Origin: Hyphomonadaceae bacterium
Lineage (GTDB): Bacteria > Pseudomonadota > Alphaproteobacteria > Caulobacterales > Aquidulcibacteraceae
Direction: 5' to 3'
NCBI GenBank assembly: GCA_019753175.1
Contig: JAIELK010000030.1
Coordinates: 1-64,000 of the forward strand
Length of the DNA: 64,000 nucleotides
Below the pieces are notes generated by a model that worked only from the letters and a program-made list of their open reading frames with translations, did not search any database and was not told where the DNA came from. The position numbers and the translations under genes were made by a program. Each line of letters starts with the position of its first letter. Within the stretch, counting starts at the first letter, position 1. Positions 19,093-29,193 of this stretch are shown here, in pieces.

Positions 19093-20034
19093 TCAATGTA
19101 ACGCCAAGCCGATGGCGAACGGCATCGTGAACATCGAAAGGATGGTCGTGGCGGTGATGATCGCCGCCATCAGGCGCGCATCGCCGCCCATCTCGCGCGC
19201 CAAGGTATAGCCGGCCGCTGCGGTGGGCGTCGCGCCGATGCCAGCGGCGACGGCCGCCGCGAGCGGGCTCGCACCGAGCGAGGTCGCGGCGAACCAGAGC
19301 ACGGCTGGCGCAATCGCGAGTTTGATCGCACACGCGGCCGCCACCTTGGCGCCGTCGGCGCGCAACGCGCTGAAGTCGAGCCCGGCGCCGACGGTGATCA
19401 GCGCAACCGGCATCGCCGCTTGTCCCAGCAGGCGCAACGCTTCGCTGATCGGGCCGAACTGGGTGACGCCGACCGCTTGCGCCAGCATTCCAGCGCCGCA
19501 GGCGAGGATCAAAGGATTGACGATGATCTGGTCCAGCACGGCGCGCCAGCTCGCGGCGCGCGTGGCGCCCCAACGCGACAGTACGATCACGCTGGCGATA
19601 TTCACCGCGAACACCAGCGGCCCGAACACGATGCCGATGAGTTCCTGTCCCATCGGCCCGTAGAGCGCTGTCGCCGCCGCCAACAGCGGAAAGCCATTCC
19701 AGCGCAAAGCGCCCTGAAACACGCTGGTGTAAGCGGGTCCATCGCCGCGGAACAGCAGACGCAGGCCAAGCGCGAGCAACATGATCGCGCCAAAGCCCAG
19801 CAACACGGCGATCACAAACGGGCCGGCGTCGGCGTTGGAGAAGTCGGCGCCGGTGACGATAGTGAACAGGAAGGCCGGGTAGAGGATGAAGTACCCGAAA
19901 CGGTTGACGACGCCGAACTGTTCGGCGGTGGCGATGCGCCGGTTGCGCGCCAGCCAGCCCAGCGCGATGAGGATGAAGACCGGCGCAAGCGCTGCATAGA
20001 CGCTAGCCACGGAGGATGCGCTCCTGCAGCGCAT
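19093..20034 (-). CDS. AEC family (auxin efflux carrier-type) transporter
   Basis: Multi-TM; VFILIALGWLARNRR...LPVALITVGAGLDFSALR; start probably downstream of 20034. Confidence 0.88.
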   Translation of the reverse strand: MRCRSASSVASVYAALAPVFILIALGWLARNRRIATAEQFGVVNRFGYFILYPAFLFTIVTGADFSNADAGPFVIAVLLGFGAIMLLALGLRLLFRGDGPAYTSVFQGALRWNGFPLLAAATALYGPMGQELIGIVFGPLVFAVNIASVIVLSRWGATRAASWRAVLDQIIVNPLILACGAGMLAQAVGVTQFGPISEALRLLGQAAMPVALITVGAGLDFSALRADGAKVAAACAIKLAIAPAVLWFAATSLGASPLAAAVAAGIGATPTAAAGYTLAREMGGDARLMAAIITATTILSMFTMPFAIGLALH

Positions 20035-20479
20035 CGAGCGCGCCTTGCAGCATGTAGGCGGCGGCCATTTTATCCACGACCTCGCCGCGGCGCTTGCGCG
20101 TGGCGTCGGCGCCGATCAGCATGCGCGTCACAGCGGACGTGGACATGCGCTCGTCCCAGAGCAACAAGGGGACGTCGCGAAGGCTGACCAGGTTGCGCGC
20201 GAAGGCGCGCGCCGACTGCGCCGCTGGCCCTGAGGAGCCATCCATGTTGAGCGGCAGGCCGATCACGAATCCCACGCACTGACGCGCGTCGAAGAGTTTC
20301 AGGATCGCTTCGGCGTCGGCGGCGAATTTGCTGCGTGTGACGGTGTCGAGCGCGGAGGCGATCAGGCGGGTCGTATCGCTGATGGCGATGCCGATGCGTT
20401 TCTCGCCGGGGTCAAGGCCCATGACCGCGCCGGCCGCGGGCAGTGCGGCGGCGAATTGGGGAAGATCGAGGAGGGCCAT
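20003..20479 (-). CDS. ruvX: Holliday junction resolvase-like YqgF/RuvX
   Basis: VMGLDPGEKRIGIAISD...VGFVIGLPLNMDGSSGPAAQSARAFA...LLLWDERMST. Confidence 0.95.
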   Translation of the reverse strand: MALLDLPQFAAALPAAGAVMGLDPGEKRIGIAISDTTRLIASALDTVTRSKFAADAEAILKLFDARQCVGFVIGLPLNMDGSSGPAAQSARAFARNLVSLRDVPLLLWDERMSTSAVTRMLIGADATRKRRGEVVDKMAAAYMLQGALDALQERILRG

Positions 20480-20505
20480 GAACGCGGCATCAGTCGCAGA
20501 CGCCC

Positions 20506-20937
20506 TTGCGGCAGGTCAAGGATGGGTCTTGGATGCGGGCCATGCGCCAGACCGTTCTCGCCGTTTGCGTTGCAGCCCTTTCCGCCTGCGCTTCGCCGGC
20601 GGGCGACCCACCCGCGCCACTTGGCGTTGCCCTCGTCTGTTCGGCCGGCAAGTTTGTTCGGGGAGGTGGCGCCGCGCCTGTGCCGTTGCCGATCTCGCTG
20701 ACTGTGCCGGCGACAAGCGCCGCCGGCAATTTCTGCATGGCGACAGGGTGCGAAGACGCGCGGATCGAGCCTACGCAGACGCGCGCGCTCGGCTGGACGG
20801 CGCTGGTCAGCACCAACGATCGCTCGACGATGCGCATGGAACTGGAAATCTCGCGCGATCGGCGCAGCTTCCGGCTTCGCGACACAGCCGAGGATGGCGG
20901 CGAATGGTCCGGCGTCTGCATGGTCGCGGGCTCTTGA
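20506..20937 (+). CDS. hypothetical secreted/lipoprotein
   Basis: Signal with lipobox-like LSACASPAG; start likely the internal Met. Confidence 0.6.
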   Translation: MRQVKDGSWMRAMRQTVLAVCVAALSACASPAGDPPAPLGVALVCSAGKFVRGGGAAPVPLPISLTVPATSAAGNFCMATGCEDARIEPTQTRALGWTALVSTNDRSTMRMELEISRDRRSFRLRDTAEDGGEWSGVCMVAGS

Positions 20938-20970
20938 ACGCGTGATGCGGCGCCTATAAGCCCGCTCCCC

Positions 20971-21261
20971 ATGTCGATTGATGAAAACACCGTGCGCAAG
21001 GTCGCCCGCCTGGCGCGGTTGGCGCTGCCTGAAGAGCGGGTCGCGCCGATGGCGGCCGAACTCAACGGCATCATGGCTTGGATCGAGCAGTTGAACGAGG
21101 TCGACGTCGAAGGCGTCGAGCCGATGACGAGCGCGGTTGAAGGCGCTGGTTTGGCGATGCGCGAGGACGTGGTGACGGATGGGAACGATCCCGAGCGCGT
21201 GCTGGCTAACGCGCCGAAAGCGGAGGACGGCTTCTTCGTGGTGCCGAAGGTGGTGGAGTGA
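20971..21261 (+). CDS. gatC: Asp-tRNA(Asn)/Glu-tRNA(Gln) amidotransferase subunit C
   Basis: MSIDENTVRKVARLARLALPEERVAPMAAELNGIMAWIEQLNEVDVEGVEPM. Confidence 0.96.
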   Translation: MSIDENTVRKVARLARLALPEERVAPMAAELNGIMAWIEQLNEVDVEGVEPMTSAVEGAGLAMREDVVTDGNDPERVLANAPKAEDGFFVVPKVVE

Positions 21262-21719
21262 GCTTCACCATCGCCGCCGAAACCCCGCTGCAGGACGATG
21301 TGCGCGCGCTGGTGCAAGCGCTCAACGAATACACCTACGCGCTGACGCCGGCTGAGTATCGCCATCACATGACGGTCGAGCAAATGGCGCAGGCGGATAC
21401 GACCGTCTTCGTCGCACGGAATGCGGGCGGCGCTCCGCTCGGCATGGGGGCGTTGCGCCGCCACGGCGATCTTGTCGGCGAGGTGAAGCGCATGTTCGTG
21501 AAACCAGAGGCGCGCGGCCTTGGTCTTGGCGGAGCGATCCTGTCGTGCATCGAAACGCGTGCGCGCGAAGAAGGATGCGCGCGGCTCGTGCTCGAAACCG
21601 GATCGAATTTCGACGCCGCCAAGCGCGTCTATGAGCGCGGCGGATTCGACCCCTGCGCACCGATTTTGGATTATCCGCCGAGCGCCTGGACGGCGTTCTA
21701 TGCGAAGGCGCTTCAATGA
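21258..21719 (+). CDS. GNAT family N-acetyltransferase
   Basis: [55 protein letters not shown]; 4-nt overlaps with gatC and gatA. Confidence 0.93.
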   Translation: MSFTIAAETPLQDDVRALVQALNEYTYALTPAEYRHHMTVEQMAQADTTVFVARNAGGAPLGMGALRRHGDLVGEVKRMFVKPEARGLGLGGAILSCIETRAREEGCARLVLETGSNFDAAKRVYERGGFDPCAPILDYPPSAWTAFYAKALQ

Positions 21720-23194
21720 CCGACCTCACCGCCCTGACACTTGCGTCCGCGCTCGACGGCATGGAGAAGAAGCGCTTCTCCAGCGCCGAAATCACCGACG
21801 CGTTCCTCGCCGCGATCGAGAAAGCCAATCCGCACCTCAACGCCTACGTTGTGGTCACGGCGGAGCAGGCGCGCGCGGCGGCTAAGGCGAGCGATGCGCG
21901 TCGGGCCAAGGGACAAGCCGGCCCACTTGAAGGCGCCCCGCTCGGCATCAAGGATTTGTTCTGCACCGAGGGTGTGCGCGCCACCGCCTGCTCCAACATC
22001 CTGGGCGAATTCACGCCGACCTACGAGAGCACGGTGACCGCCAATCTTTGGCGTGATGGCGCGCTGATGCTGGGTAAACTTAACATGGACGAATTCGCCA
22101 TGGGTTCGTCCAACGAGACCTCGCGCTTCGGCCCAGTGGTCAGCCCGTGGCGGCGCGGCAACGAAGACGCCAAGCTGACCCCCGGCGGCTCGTCGGGCGG
22201 CTCGGCTTCGGCGGTTGCCGCCGATCTCTGTCTTGGCGCCACCGCGACCGACACCGGCGGCTCGATCCGCCAGCCGGCGGCCTTCACCGGCACAGTCGGG
22301 ATCAAGCCGACCTATGGCCGCTGCTCGCGTTGGGGGATCGTCGCGTTTGCATCGTCGCTGGATCAGGCTGGGCCGATCACCAAGACGGTCGAAGACGCAG
22401 CCATGCTGCTGCAATCCATGGCTGGCCACGATCCCAAGGACTCGACCTCTCTTCCGGATGGGCTGCCGGATTTCCGCACCGCCTGCGCCAAGCCGATCAA
22501 AGGCATGACCATCGGCATTCCCGAGGAGTACCGGGTCGACGGCATGCCCGCCGAGATCGAGGCGCTCTGGGCGCAAGGCATCGAATGGGCGAAAGAGGCC
22601 GGCGCCAAGATCAAGAAGATCAGCCTGAAACACACCAAGTACGCGCTGCCGACTTATTACATCGTCGCCCCGGCCGAGGCGTCGTCCAACCTCGCCCGCT
22701 ATGACGGTATGCGGTACGGCGCGCGCGTTGCCGGCAAGGATCTGGTGGCGACCTATGAGCAATCGCGGGCGCGGGGCTTTGGCGCCGAGGTGCAGCGGCG
22801 CATCTTGATCGGCACCTATGTTTTGAGCGCAGGCTATTACGACGCCTATTACTTGCGCGCGCAGAAGGTTCGCCAGCGCATCGCCGAGGACTTCCGTGAG
22901 GCTTTTAAGGACGTGGACGCCATCCTGACGCCGGCGACACCTTCGGCGGCGTTCGCGCTCGGCGAACGCTCGGGCGATCCGGTGCAGATGTATTTGAACG
23001 ACATCTTTACGGTGACGGCGAACCTCGCCGGGCTTCCGGGGCTGGCGCTGCCGGTGGCGGTCGACGCGCAGGGCTTGCCGCTGGGGCTTCAGGTCATCGG
23101 CCGGGCGCTTGACGAAGAAACTGTGTTCGCGGTCTCCGCCGCTCTGGAAAAAGCCGCAAAATTCTCTACTAAACCCGCCAGGTGGTGGACGTGA
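21716..23194 (+). CDS. gatA: Asp-tRNA(Asn)/Glu-tRNA(Gln) amidotransferase subunit A
   Basis: [52 protein letters not shown]. Confidence 0.98.
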   Translation: MTDLTALTLASALDGMEKKRFSSAEITDAFLAAIEKANPHLNAYVVVTAEQARAAAKASDARRAKGQAGPLEGAPLGIKDLFCTEGVRATACSNILGEFTPTYESTVTANLWRDGALMLGKLNMDEFAMGSSNETSRFGPVVSPWRRGNEDAKLTPGGSSGGSASAVAADLCLGATATDTGGSIRQPAAFTGTVGIKPTYGRCSRWGIVAFASSLDQAGPITKTVEDAAMLLQSMAGHDPKDSTSLPDGLPDFRTACAKPIKGMTIGIPEEYRVDGMPAEIEALWAQGIEWAKEAGAKIKKISLKHTKYALPTYYIVAPAEASSNLARYDGMRYGARVAGKDLVATYEQSRARGFGAEVQRRILIGTYVLSAGYYDAYYLRAQKVRQRIAEDFREAFKDVDAILTPATPSAAFALGERSGDPVQMYLNDIFTVTANLAGLPGLALPVAVDAQGLPLGLQVIGRALDEETVFAVSAALEKAAKFSTKPARWWT

Positions 23195-23204
23195 GGTCAC
23201 GCGA

Positions 23205-23603
23205 ATGCACGAATTGCTGGAACGCCTGGGTCGTGGCGATACGCGCCTGATCGAAATGTGCCGCGAGGCCAATCGGGCGTGGACCGAGTTCCTCGACGAG
23301 CTGCGCCCCGCCGACACGGGCACGATTTCTGCGCGGTTGGGGTTCTTCGAGCCGCGCTTCAAGAAGATCTTCGAGAGCGACACGCTCGGCCAAACCATGA
23401 TGCCGTGGACCGGGTTTGCGTCTCTGTTCGACACCAAGAATGGCTGGGGCGACAACCTCCCGCGCGCGCGCCAGCTCGCCGAAGCGTTCCAGCGCAGCAA
23501 TTGCAGCGCCGAAGTACGCTCGGAAGCGCGGAGCTGCGTGATTTCCTACGAACTGGAGGGGCCCAACACCGGCATGGCGCCCGTTCCGCAAACGAGACGA
23601 TAA
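23205..23603 (+). CDS. hypothetical protein
   Basis: MHELLERLGRGDTRLIEMCREANRAWTEFLDELRP...; start trimmed from 23109. Confidence 0.55.
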   Translation: MHELLERLGRGDTRLIEMCREANRAWTEFLDELRPADTGTISARLGFFEPRFKKIFESDTLGQTMMPWTGFASLFDTKNGWGDNLPRARQLAEAFQRSNCSAEVRSEARSCVISYELEGPNTGMAPVPQTRR

Positions 23604-23649
23604 TCGCCGAAAGCAGCGCGCGCCGGCGAATCTTCGTAGGCTGGCGCTC

Positions 23650-23937
23650 ATGTCGAAACGCAAGTCTGAGCCCTCGCGCGCCAAGCCTGAACGTCGCTCT
23701 CGCGGCGAGATCGATCGCAACTACTTTTTCGGCGACGTGCTGATCAAGACTGGCGCTGCCGTCGGCGCAGCGTTGCTCTTGGTTGCGCTCTACACGCCGT
23801 TCACGCTGCGCAGCGCCATCGAGGACGGCATGTATGGCTATCTCATGGTGGTCGGCGCGTTCGCACTGTGCGGGCTGTTGGCGTTCGCCCTTGGGCGCCA
23901 TCTCCGGCGCGAGGCGACCCACTGGGACTTCGATTAG
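23650..23937 (+). CDS. hypothetical membrane protein
   Basis: 95 aa with two predicted TM stretches. Confidence 0.55.
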   Translation: MSKRKSEPSRAKPERRSRGEIDRNYFFGDVLIKTGAAVGAALLLVALYTPFTLRSAIEDGMYGYLMVVGAFALCGLLAFALGRHLRREATHWDFD

Positions 23938-23955
23938 CGCCTTGACCTCGGCGCC

Positions 23956-24417
23956 TTGAGCGGGAACGGTACCGCCACAAGGAGCCCGCTCGTGGACGCC
24001 ACCGAATGCACGCGCCTAGGCGCTTATCTCAGCAAATTGCTCGGCTCGCCGACCGTGTCGATTGTGTCACGTGGACAGGACGAGGGCGCGCTGCTCGTCG
24101 ACGGCAAAGCCATCGCTGAAGTCTTCCGCGACGATGATGAGGGCGAACTCAGCTACGCGATCAGCCTGATCGTGCCGCGCGCCGCCGGCGCGAAGAAGAA
24201 CGCGCCGATCGATGATGCAGAGCGTGCCCGGCTGCAAACGGCGTTGAGACAGGTTTTGCACGCGGCCGAACTGGACGTTCGCGCGCGCCCGAGGAAAACG
24301 GACTCGGCCGAGGTCTATGTTCATGACGAATTCGTCGGCACGGTTTCGGTCGATGAAGACGAGGGCCAAGTGCTCACCATGAGCATTCTCGACATCGATC
24401 TCGACGGCGAAGGCTGA
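23956..24417 (+). CDS. DUF3126-like protein with internal duplication
   Basis: Both halves resemble DUF3126: CTRLGAYLSKLLGSPTVSIV...VFRDDDEGELSYAISLIV and RLQTALRQVLHAAELDVRARPRKTDSAEVYVHDEFVGTVSVDEDEGQVLTMSILDIDLD. Confidence 0.75.
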   Translation: MSGNGTATRSPLVDATECTRLGAYLSKLLGSPTVSIVSRGQDEGALLVDGKAIAEVFRDDDEGELSYAISLIVPRAAGAKKNAPIDDAERARLQTALRQVLHAAELDVRARPRKTDSAEVYVHDEFVGTVSVDEDEGQVLTMSILDIDLDGEG

Positions 24418-24476
24418 ATCGGCAGGCGACTGTCTTCCCCCGCATTGTTCGTCAGCTGCGGTTCTTCCGCCTGCCC

Positions 24477-24508
24477 GGCAAAAGAAAGCCCCGGCGCAGA
24501 GCCGGGGC
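24477..24508 (-). terminator. intrinsic terminator downstream of phoH-like gene
   Basis: Minus strand: GCCCCGGCTCTGCGCCGGGGCTTTCTTTT. Confidence 0.75.
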
Positions 24509-24568
24509 GAAGTCGATGTTCGAAATCCAACCCAAGCGTTTACAATCGGAGGAAACGCGATGCCCGCG

Positions 24569-25333
24569 CTACAAGACACCCAACATGGATGCGACCAGCG
24601 GATGGCGGACGATGTCTTGCTCGCCGAGGCGCACGACGGCGATGTTACTGACGCGTTCAAGCTTCTCCGCGACGACGCCAAGTCCGGAGAGATCGGGCAG
24701 CAGATCGGTCTGCGCGGGGTCGCCGGTGACGACCATGGTCGAGTGCCAGCCAAGCCGGGTCAGCAGCATTTTGATCTGCCCATAGGTGCAGTTCTGAGCC
24801 TCGTCGATGACCACGAACGCGTTGTTCAACGTGCGCCCGCGCATGAAGCCGACAGGCGCGATCTCGATCAGCCCCTCTGCAATGAGCGCTTTCAGGCGTT
24901 TCGCTGAGAGTCTGTCGGTCAGTGCGTCGTAGAGGGGTCTGAGATAAGGTGCGAGCTTGTCTTCCATGGCGCCGGGCAGGAAGCCGAGGGATTCGCCCGC
25001 TTCGACCGCGGGCCGTGACAGCACGATGCGCCCAACCTTGCCTGCTTCCAGCGCTTCGACAGCCTTGGCGATGGCTAGGTAGGTCTTGCCGGTGCCCGCA
25101 GGCCCCAGCGCCAGCACCAGCGCATGCGAGTCGATGGCCTCCATCAATTGGCTTTGGCCCTCGGATTTGGGGCGCACGGTCTTGACGAAGCTGCTTTCGC
25201 GGGGGCCGTCGTTGGCGGGGTGCCAACCGCCCTCAAGCACTTGAAGATTGCGCTGTCGGCGATCCTCCCTGTGAAATTCCTGAACGTCGGCGCCGCTTTG
25301 TGCGTGCCGGCGCTTGACGCTGCGCTTCGCCAT
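24569..25333 (-). CDS. PhoH family protein
   Basis: LALGPAGTGKTYLAIAKAVEAL, LSRPAVEAGESLGFLPG, FMRGRTLNNAFVVIDEAQNCTYGQIKMLLTRLG. Confidence 0.94.
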   Translation of the reverse strand: MAKRSVKRRHAQSGADVQEFHREDRRQRNLQVLEGGWHPANDGPRESSFVKTVRPKSEGQSQLMEAIDSHALVLALGPAGTGKTYLAIAKAVEALEAGKVGRIVLSRPAVEAGESLGFLPGAMEDKLAPYLRPLYDALTDRLSAKRLKALIAEGLIEIAPVGFMRGRTLNNAFVVIDEAQNCTYGQIKMLLTRLGWHSTMVVTGDPAQTDLLPDLSGLGVVAEKLERVSNIAVVRLGEQDIVRHPLVASMLGVL

Positions 25334-25647
25334 GAACGTCTCCTTGCTGGAGTGGCTGTGAAGATGGGATCGGCCTTTGCGGGCCGGCGTCGGAGGATCG
25401 AAGAACAGTGTGGAGTCGGTAGAGTCGGCGTTAGAAGCGCCGGAGGGCGGTTTGCAGAATGCGCGTCGCGTGCGCAGTGCGCCCAAGCTCTCCCCCACTA
25501 GCGGGCTTGCGCCCTGGAGATGGGCGGGCCGAAACATCTCCGGCCCGATGGTTCACATCAAACGTCGAACCGGTTAACGACGCATTGAAAAGCCGTAACG
25601 CCGGGCGATTTTTCCATGGCGCGTGAAAACGGCTGTGGAGACGCACG

Positions 25648-26184
25648 ATGCCGATCTACGCACTGGCCGACGCCGACCTCGAGGTCGAGGACGAGAACGC
25701 CTTCTGGGTTGCGCCGACAGCCGTGCTGATCGGGCGGGTCGTCCTCAAGCGCAACGCTTCGATATGGTTCGGCGCGGTGCTGCGCGGCGACAACGAAGCC
25801 ATCGTAATCGGCGAGAACTCGAACATACAGGACGGCGCGGTGCTGCACACCGACATGGGTGCGCCGCTCACCATCGGCCGAGACGTAACCGTAGGCCACC
25901 AGGCCGTGCTGCACGGGTGCAGCGTCGCCGACACTGCGCTCGTCGGCATCAAGGCGACGGTGCTGAACCATGCGGCTATCGCGCGTTACAGTCTTGTCGG
26001 CGCGCACGCACTGGTCACCGAGCGCAAGAGCTTTGCGGAGGGTTCGCTGATCACGGGCGCGCCGGCGCGTGTCGCGCGCGCACTGGAAGAGCCTCAAAAG
26101 CAGCTGATCGCGCTGTCGGCGGCGCACTACGTCGAAAACTGGAAGCGCTACAAGGCAGGTCTGCGCCCGAGCCGTTACGGCTGA
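25648..26184 (+). CDS. gamma-carbonic anhydrase-like hexapeptide protein
   Basis: SIWFGAVLRGDNEAIVIGENSNIQDGAVLHTDMGAPLTIGRDVTVGHQAVLHGC. Confidence 0.95.
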   Translation: MPIYALADADLEVEDENAFWVAPTAVLIGRVVLKRNASIWFGAVLRGDNEAIVIGENSNIQDGAVLHTDMGAPLTIGRDVTVGHQAVLHGCSVADTALVGIKATVLNHAAIARYSLVGAHALVTERKSFAEGSLITGAPARVARALEEPQKQLIALSAAHYVENWKRYKAGLRPSRYG

Positions 26185-26711
26185 TTGGCCGCTTCGAGCG
26201 GCACGGGCCCGTTCCACACCTGGGCAATGCGGACATCGACTTCAGGACCGAGGTTGAACCACGCCAATCGATCGCGTGTGGCGTCAACAACGACGAAGCG
26301 GTCACCCGGCTTCAGCAATTGCGACATCGCATTGCGGATCGTGCTTGCCGAACGCCGCGTGCGGACAAGCCACAGAGTGCTGCTGAGTTCGCAGACAAAG
26401 CCCAAGGCCTCGAGTGTCGCCATCACGTTTGGGTAGGCGCCCGAGCCAAGCTCGGCGTGAACCAGGATGTTGGCCGCGTCGCCAGCCGCGTCCTTGGCGA
26501 ATGAGGGCTGTCTGAGCCCGCGAAGCGCCGGCATGCGATAGGCCTCGGCCCATTCGCCGTTTTCTCGATCGCGGACAAAGCTGGTCTGCCGTACGCGGCC
26601 TTCTGCAAAGAATCGCGCCATCTGTTCGAGCGTGTACGGCCCGTACGGCTGGCCACGCACCTGCACCCACCATCGGGCGGCGCCATTCGATGCTGCGGGT
26701 GCTTCGCTCAC
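26175..26711 (-). CDS. GYF_2 (DUF4339)-like domain protein
   Basis: RWWVQVRGQPYGPYTLEQMARFFAEGRVRQTSFVRDRENGEW; GTG start proposed. Confidence 0.7.
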   Translation of the reverse strand: MSEAPAASNGAARWWVQVRGQPYGPYTLEQMARFFAEGRVRQTSFVRDRENGEWAEAYRMPALRGLRQPSFAKDAAGDAANILVHAELGSGAYPNVMATLEALGFVCELSSTLWLVRTRRSASTIRNAMSQLLKPGDRFVVVDATRDRLAWFNLGPEVDVRIAQVWNGPVPLEAANQP

Positions 26712-26779
26712 GCCGTTTGCTCCGTTTCGGGACAGACGCCGAGCTGCGGCGCCTTGTCCGAAACAGGCCGGTGCAACGG

Positions 26780-27406
26780 CTATGCCGGGGGCGGCTGCCG
26801 AGGCTTGAGCTCGAAGTCGATGGCGAAGCCGTTTTCGATCAGCCGCGCCACTCGGCCATAGATATTGCCGACGCGCACCCAAACGCCCAGGAGCGGCGGC
26901 GGACGCTTGGATCGGATCGTCATGCCAGCGAGCGAGAAGTCGAGCACTTCCCCCTCATAGGTCTCGCCGGTCTCGAACTGCAGCTGGACCATCTGCGATC
27001 CGATCGTGGCGTTCGAGGCCGCGGGCGCTTCGATGCCGAGGTCCTTGTTAATGGCTAACGTCAGTTGCTCGGTGAGCTTCTCGCGCTTGTGGGCGCTGAA
27101 GTCGAAGATGATTGCCGCGCCGTCCTCGCCCCGGCGGGCGATGTTGCCGGTGATGCGGCCGAAGCCCTCCAGGTAGATGACCACCCGCTCACCAACATCG
27201 GGCAGCACCGGCGCGAGGATACGCGCATCCCCGGGGGACATGTCTGCGGTGCGGCAATCGCGCTCGCGTCCGAGCGAGTCCAACATGCGGCCATTGATGG
27301 TCAACGGCAGGCGGCGAAAGCGGCGGCGCTCGCGCAGGCCGACTTGCGCGGCGGCAAGGCGGCGGGCGGCGGCGGCGAAGTCGAGCTTCTCGGCGGTGTT
27401 GCTCAT
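26780..27406 (-). CDS. PilZ domain-containing protein (two PilZ-like segments)
   Basis: RERRRFRRLPLTINGRMLDSLGRERDCRTADMSPGDARI...GEVLDFSLAGMTIRSKRPP. Confidence 0.8.
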   Translation of the reverse strand: MSNTAEKLDFAAAARRLAAAQVGLRERRRFRRLPLTINGRMLDSLGRERDCRTADMSPGDARILAPVLPDVGERVVIYLEGFGRITGNIARRGEDGAAIIFDFSAHKREKLTEQLTLAINKDLGIEAPAASNATIGSQMVQLQFETGETYEGEVLDFSLAGMTIRSKRPPPLLGVWVRVGNIYGRVARLIENGFAIDFELKPRQPPPA

Positions 27407-27528
27407 CCTGCGTAAATGCGCTGTTCACCGTAAAGGTTTGCTTAAGCTTTGACGGTGGGGCAGGGGTTGGCTTGGCGGCGCGGCCAGCGCAAGGTCTGGC
27501 GCACGGGTGCAAGGGAAGAAGCGCAAAG

Positions 27529-29190
27529 ATGAGTTCAGGCGAGCGGTTTGACTACGTGATAGTGGGCGCCGGCAGCGCCGGCTGTGTGTTGGCCGGCCGG
27601 CTGACCGAAGACCCGAAGGTGACGGTCGCGCTGCTGGAGGCGGGCGGAAAGAACGAGTCGATCCTCGTGCGCATGCCTGCCGGGGTCGGCAATCTCATCG
27701 CCAACAAGGGTGAGTCGAACTGGGGATTCGAAACGGTCCCGCAGAAGCACCTGGACGGACGGCGCCTCTATCAACCGCGCGGCCGAGGCTGGGGCGGCTC
27801 GTCAGCCATTAACGGCATGATCTACATCCGTGGGCACGCACGCGACTACGATCAGTGGCGGCAGACCGGCTTGACCGGGTGGGGCTACGCCGACGTGCTT
27901 CCCTACTTCAAGCGCTCGCAACATCATGAAGACGGCGCCGACGTTTGGAACGGCGCGGGCGGGCCGCTCTGGGTTTCGCGTGGTCCCCCAGGCGATCCCG
28001 TCTACAAAGCGTTCATCCAGGCTGGGGCGCAGGCCGGGTTCCCGGTGACGCGCGACTTCAATGGCCTTCAACAAGAAGGTGTCGGGCCCTATCACCTGAC
28101 GATCCGCGACGGCGAGCGATGGAGCGCCGCCCCCGCCTATCTGCGCCCGGCGATGCTGCGTCCTAACCTCAAGATCATCACCGGCGCTCACGCCACGCGC
28201 GTCTTGTTCGAGGGCAAGCGCGCGACGGGTGTTGAGTATGCGGCTTCGCGCGGTGCGGTGCGGCAGAGCGTGCAAGCGGCGCGCGAAGTGTTGTTGTGCG
28301 GCGGGGCGTTCCAGTCGCCGCAATTGCTGATGCTCTCGGGCGTCGGCCCCGGCGGCGAACTGCAAAAACACGGCGTCGCGGTGTTACACGATGCGCCTGA
28401 TATTGGCGGCAATTTGCAGGACCACCTCGACGTGTCGATCATCTACGAGATGACCAAACCGATCTCGATGTATTCGAAGACCAAGGGCCTGCGTCAGCCG
28501 ATGATCGGCCTGCAATACATGCTGAACAAGCAGGGCCATGGGCGCACCAATCATCTCCACGCCGGCGCATTTCTGAAGACGCGCGGAGAACTAGACCGGC
28601 CCGACATCCAGCTCCACGTTGTCAACGCCGTCATGATCGACCACGCGCGCGTGAAGGCCGACCGTGACGGCTTCACCGTGCACGCCTGCCAATTGCGGCC
28701 GGAGAGCCGCGGCGATGTGCGCCTGGCGTCAACCGACCCGTTCGATCACCCCGCAATTGACCCTAACTACCTCGATGCTGAGAACGACCGGCGCACGATG
28801 CGCGACGCGGTGCGTGTGGTGCGCACAATCGCGGCGCAGTCTGCCCTCGACTTTTATCGTGGGCCGGAAATGCGTCCTGGAGCGCAAGTGCGCACCGACA
28901 CCGAGATCGACGCCTGGATCCGACAGACGGCGGAAACCATCTACCATCCGGTCGGCACGGTGCGCATGGGCGCCGATGACAAAGCGCCGGTGGATGGCGA
29001 CTTGCGGGTGCGCGGCGTCGACGGGCTGCGCGTCATCGATGCGAGCGTGATGCCGACGTTGATCGGCGGCAACACCAATGCGCCGACGATCATGATCGCG
29101 GAGAAGCTGTCGGACATCCTGCGCGGCAAGCCGGCGCTGCCGCGCGAAGAAGCGCCGATCGCCGAAGACGCGCGCAGCAGCGCTGCCTGA
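27529..29190 (+). CDS. GMC family oxidoreductase (choline dehydrogenase-like)
   Basis: FDYVIVGAGSAGCVLAGRL, PRGRGWGGSSAINGMIYIRGHARDYD, VRGVDGLRVIDASVMPTLIGGNTNAPTIMIAEK. Confidence 0.95.
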   Translation: MSSGERFDYVIVGAGSAGCVLAGRLTEDPKVTVALLEAGGKNESILVRMPAGVGNLIANKGESNWGFETVPQKHLDGRRLYQPRGRGWGGSSAINGMIYIRGHARDYDQWRQTGLTGWGYADVLPYFKRSQHHEDGADVWNGAGGPLWVSRGPPGDPVYKAFIQAGAQAGFPVTRDFNGLQQEGVGPYHLTIRDGERWSAAPAYLRPAMLRPNLKIITGAHATRVLFEGKRATGVEYAASRGAVRQSVQAAREVLLCGGAFQSPQLLMLSGVGPGGELQKHGVAVLHDAPDIGGNLQDHLDVSIIYEMTKPISMYSKTKGLRQPMIGLQYMLNKQGHGRTNHLHAGAFLKTRGELDRPDIQLHVVNAVMIDHARVKADRDGFTVHACQLRPESRGDVRLASTDPFDHPAIDPNYLDAENDRRTMRDAVRVVRTIAAQSALDFYRGPEMRPGAQVRTDTEIDAWIRQTAETIYHPVGTVRMGADDKAPVDGDLRVRGVDGLRVIDASVMPTLIGGNTNAPTIMIAEKLSDILRGKPALPREEAPIAEDARSSAA

Positions 29191-29193
29191 GGT

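Noticed and set aside
21713-23500. 595-aa minus strand ORF
   Set aside because: Antisense to gatA; composition typical of a shadow frame.
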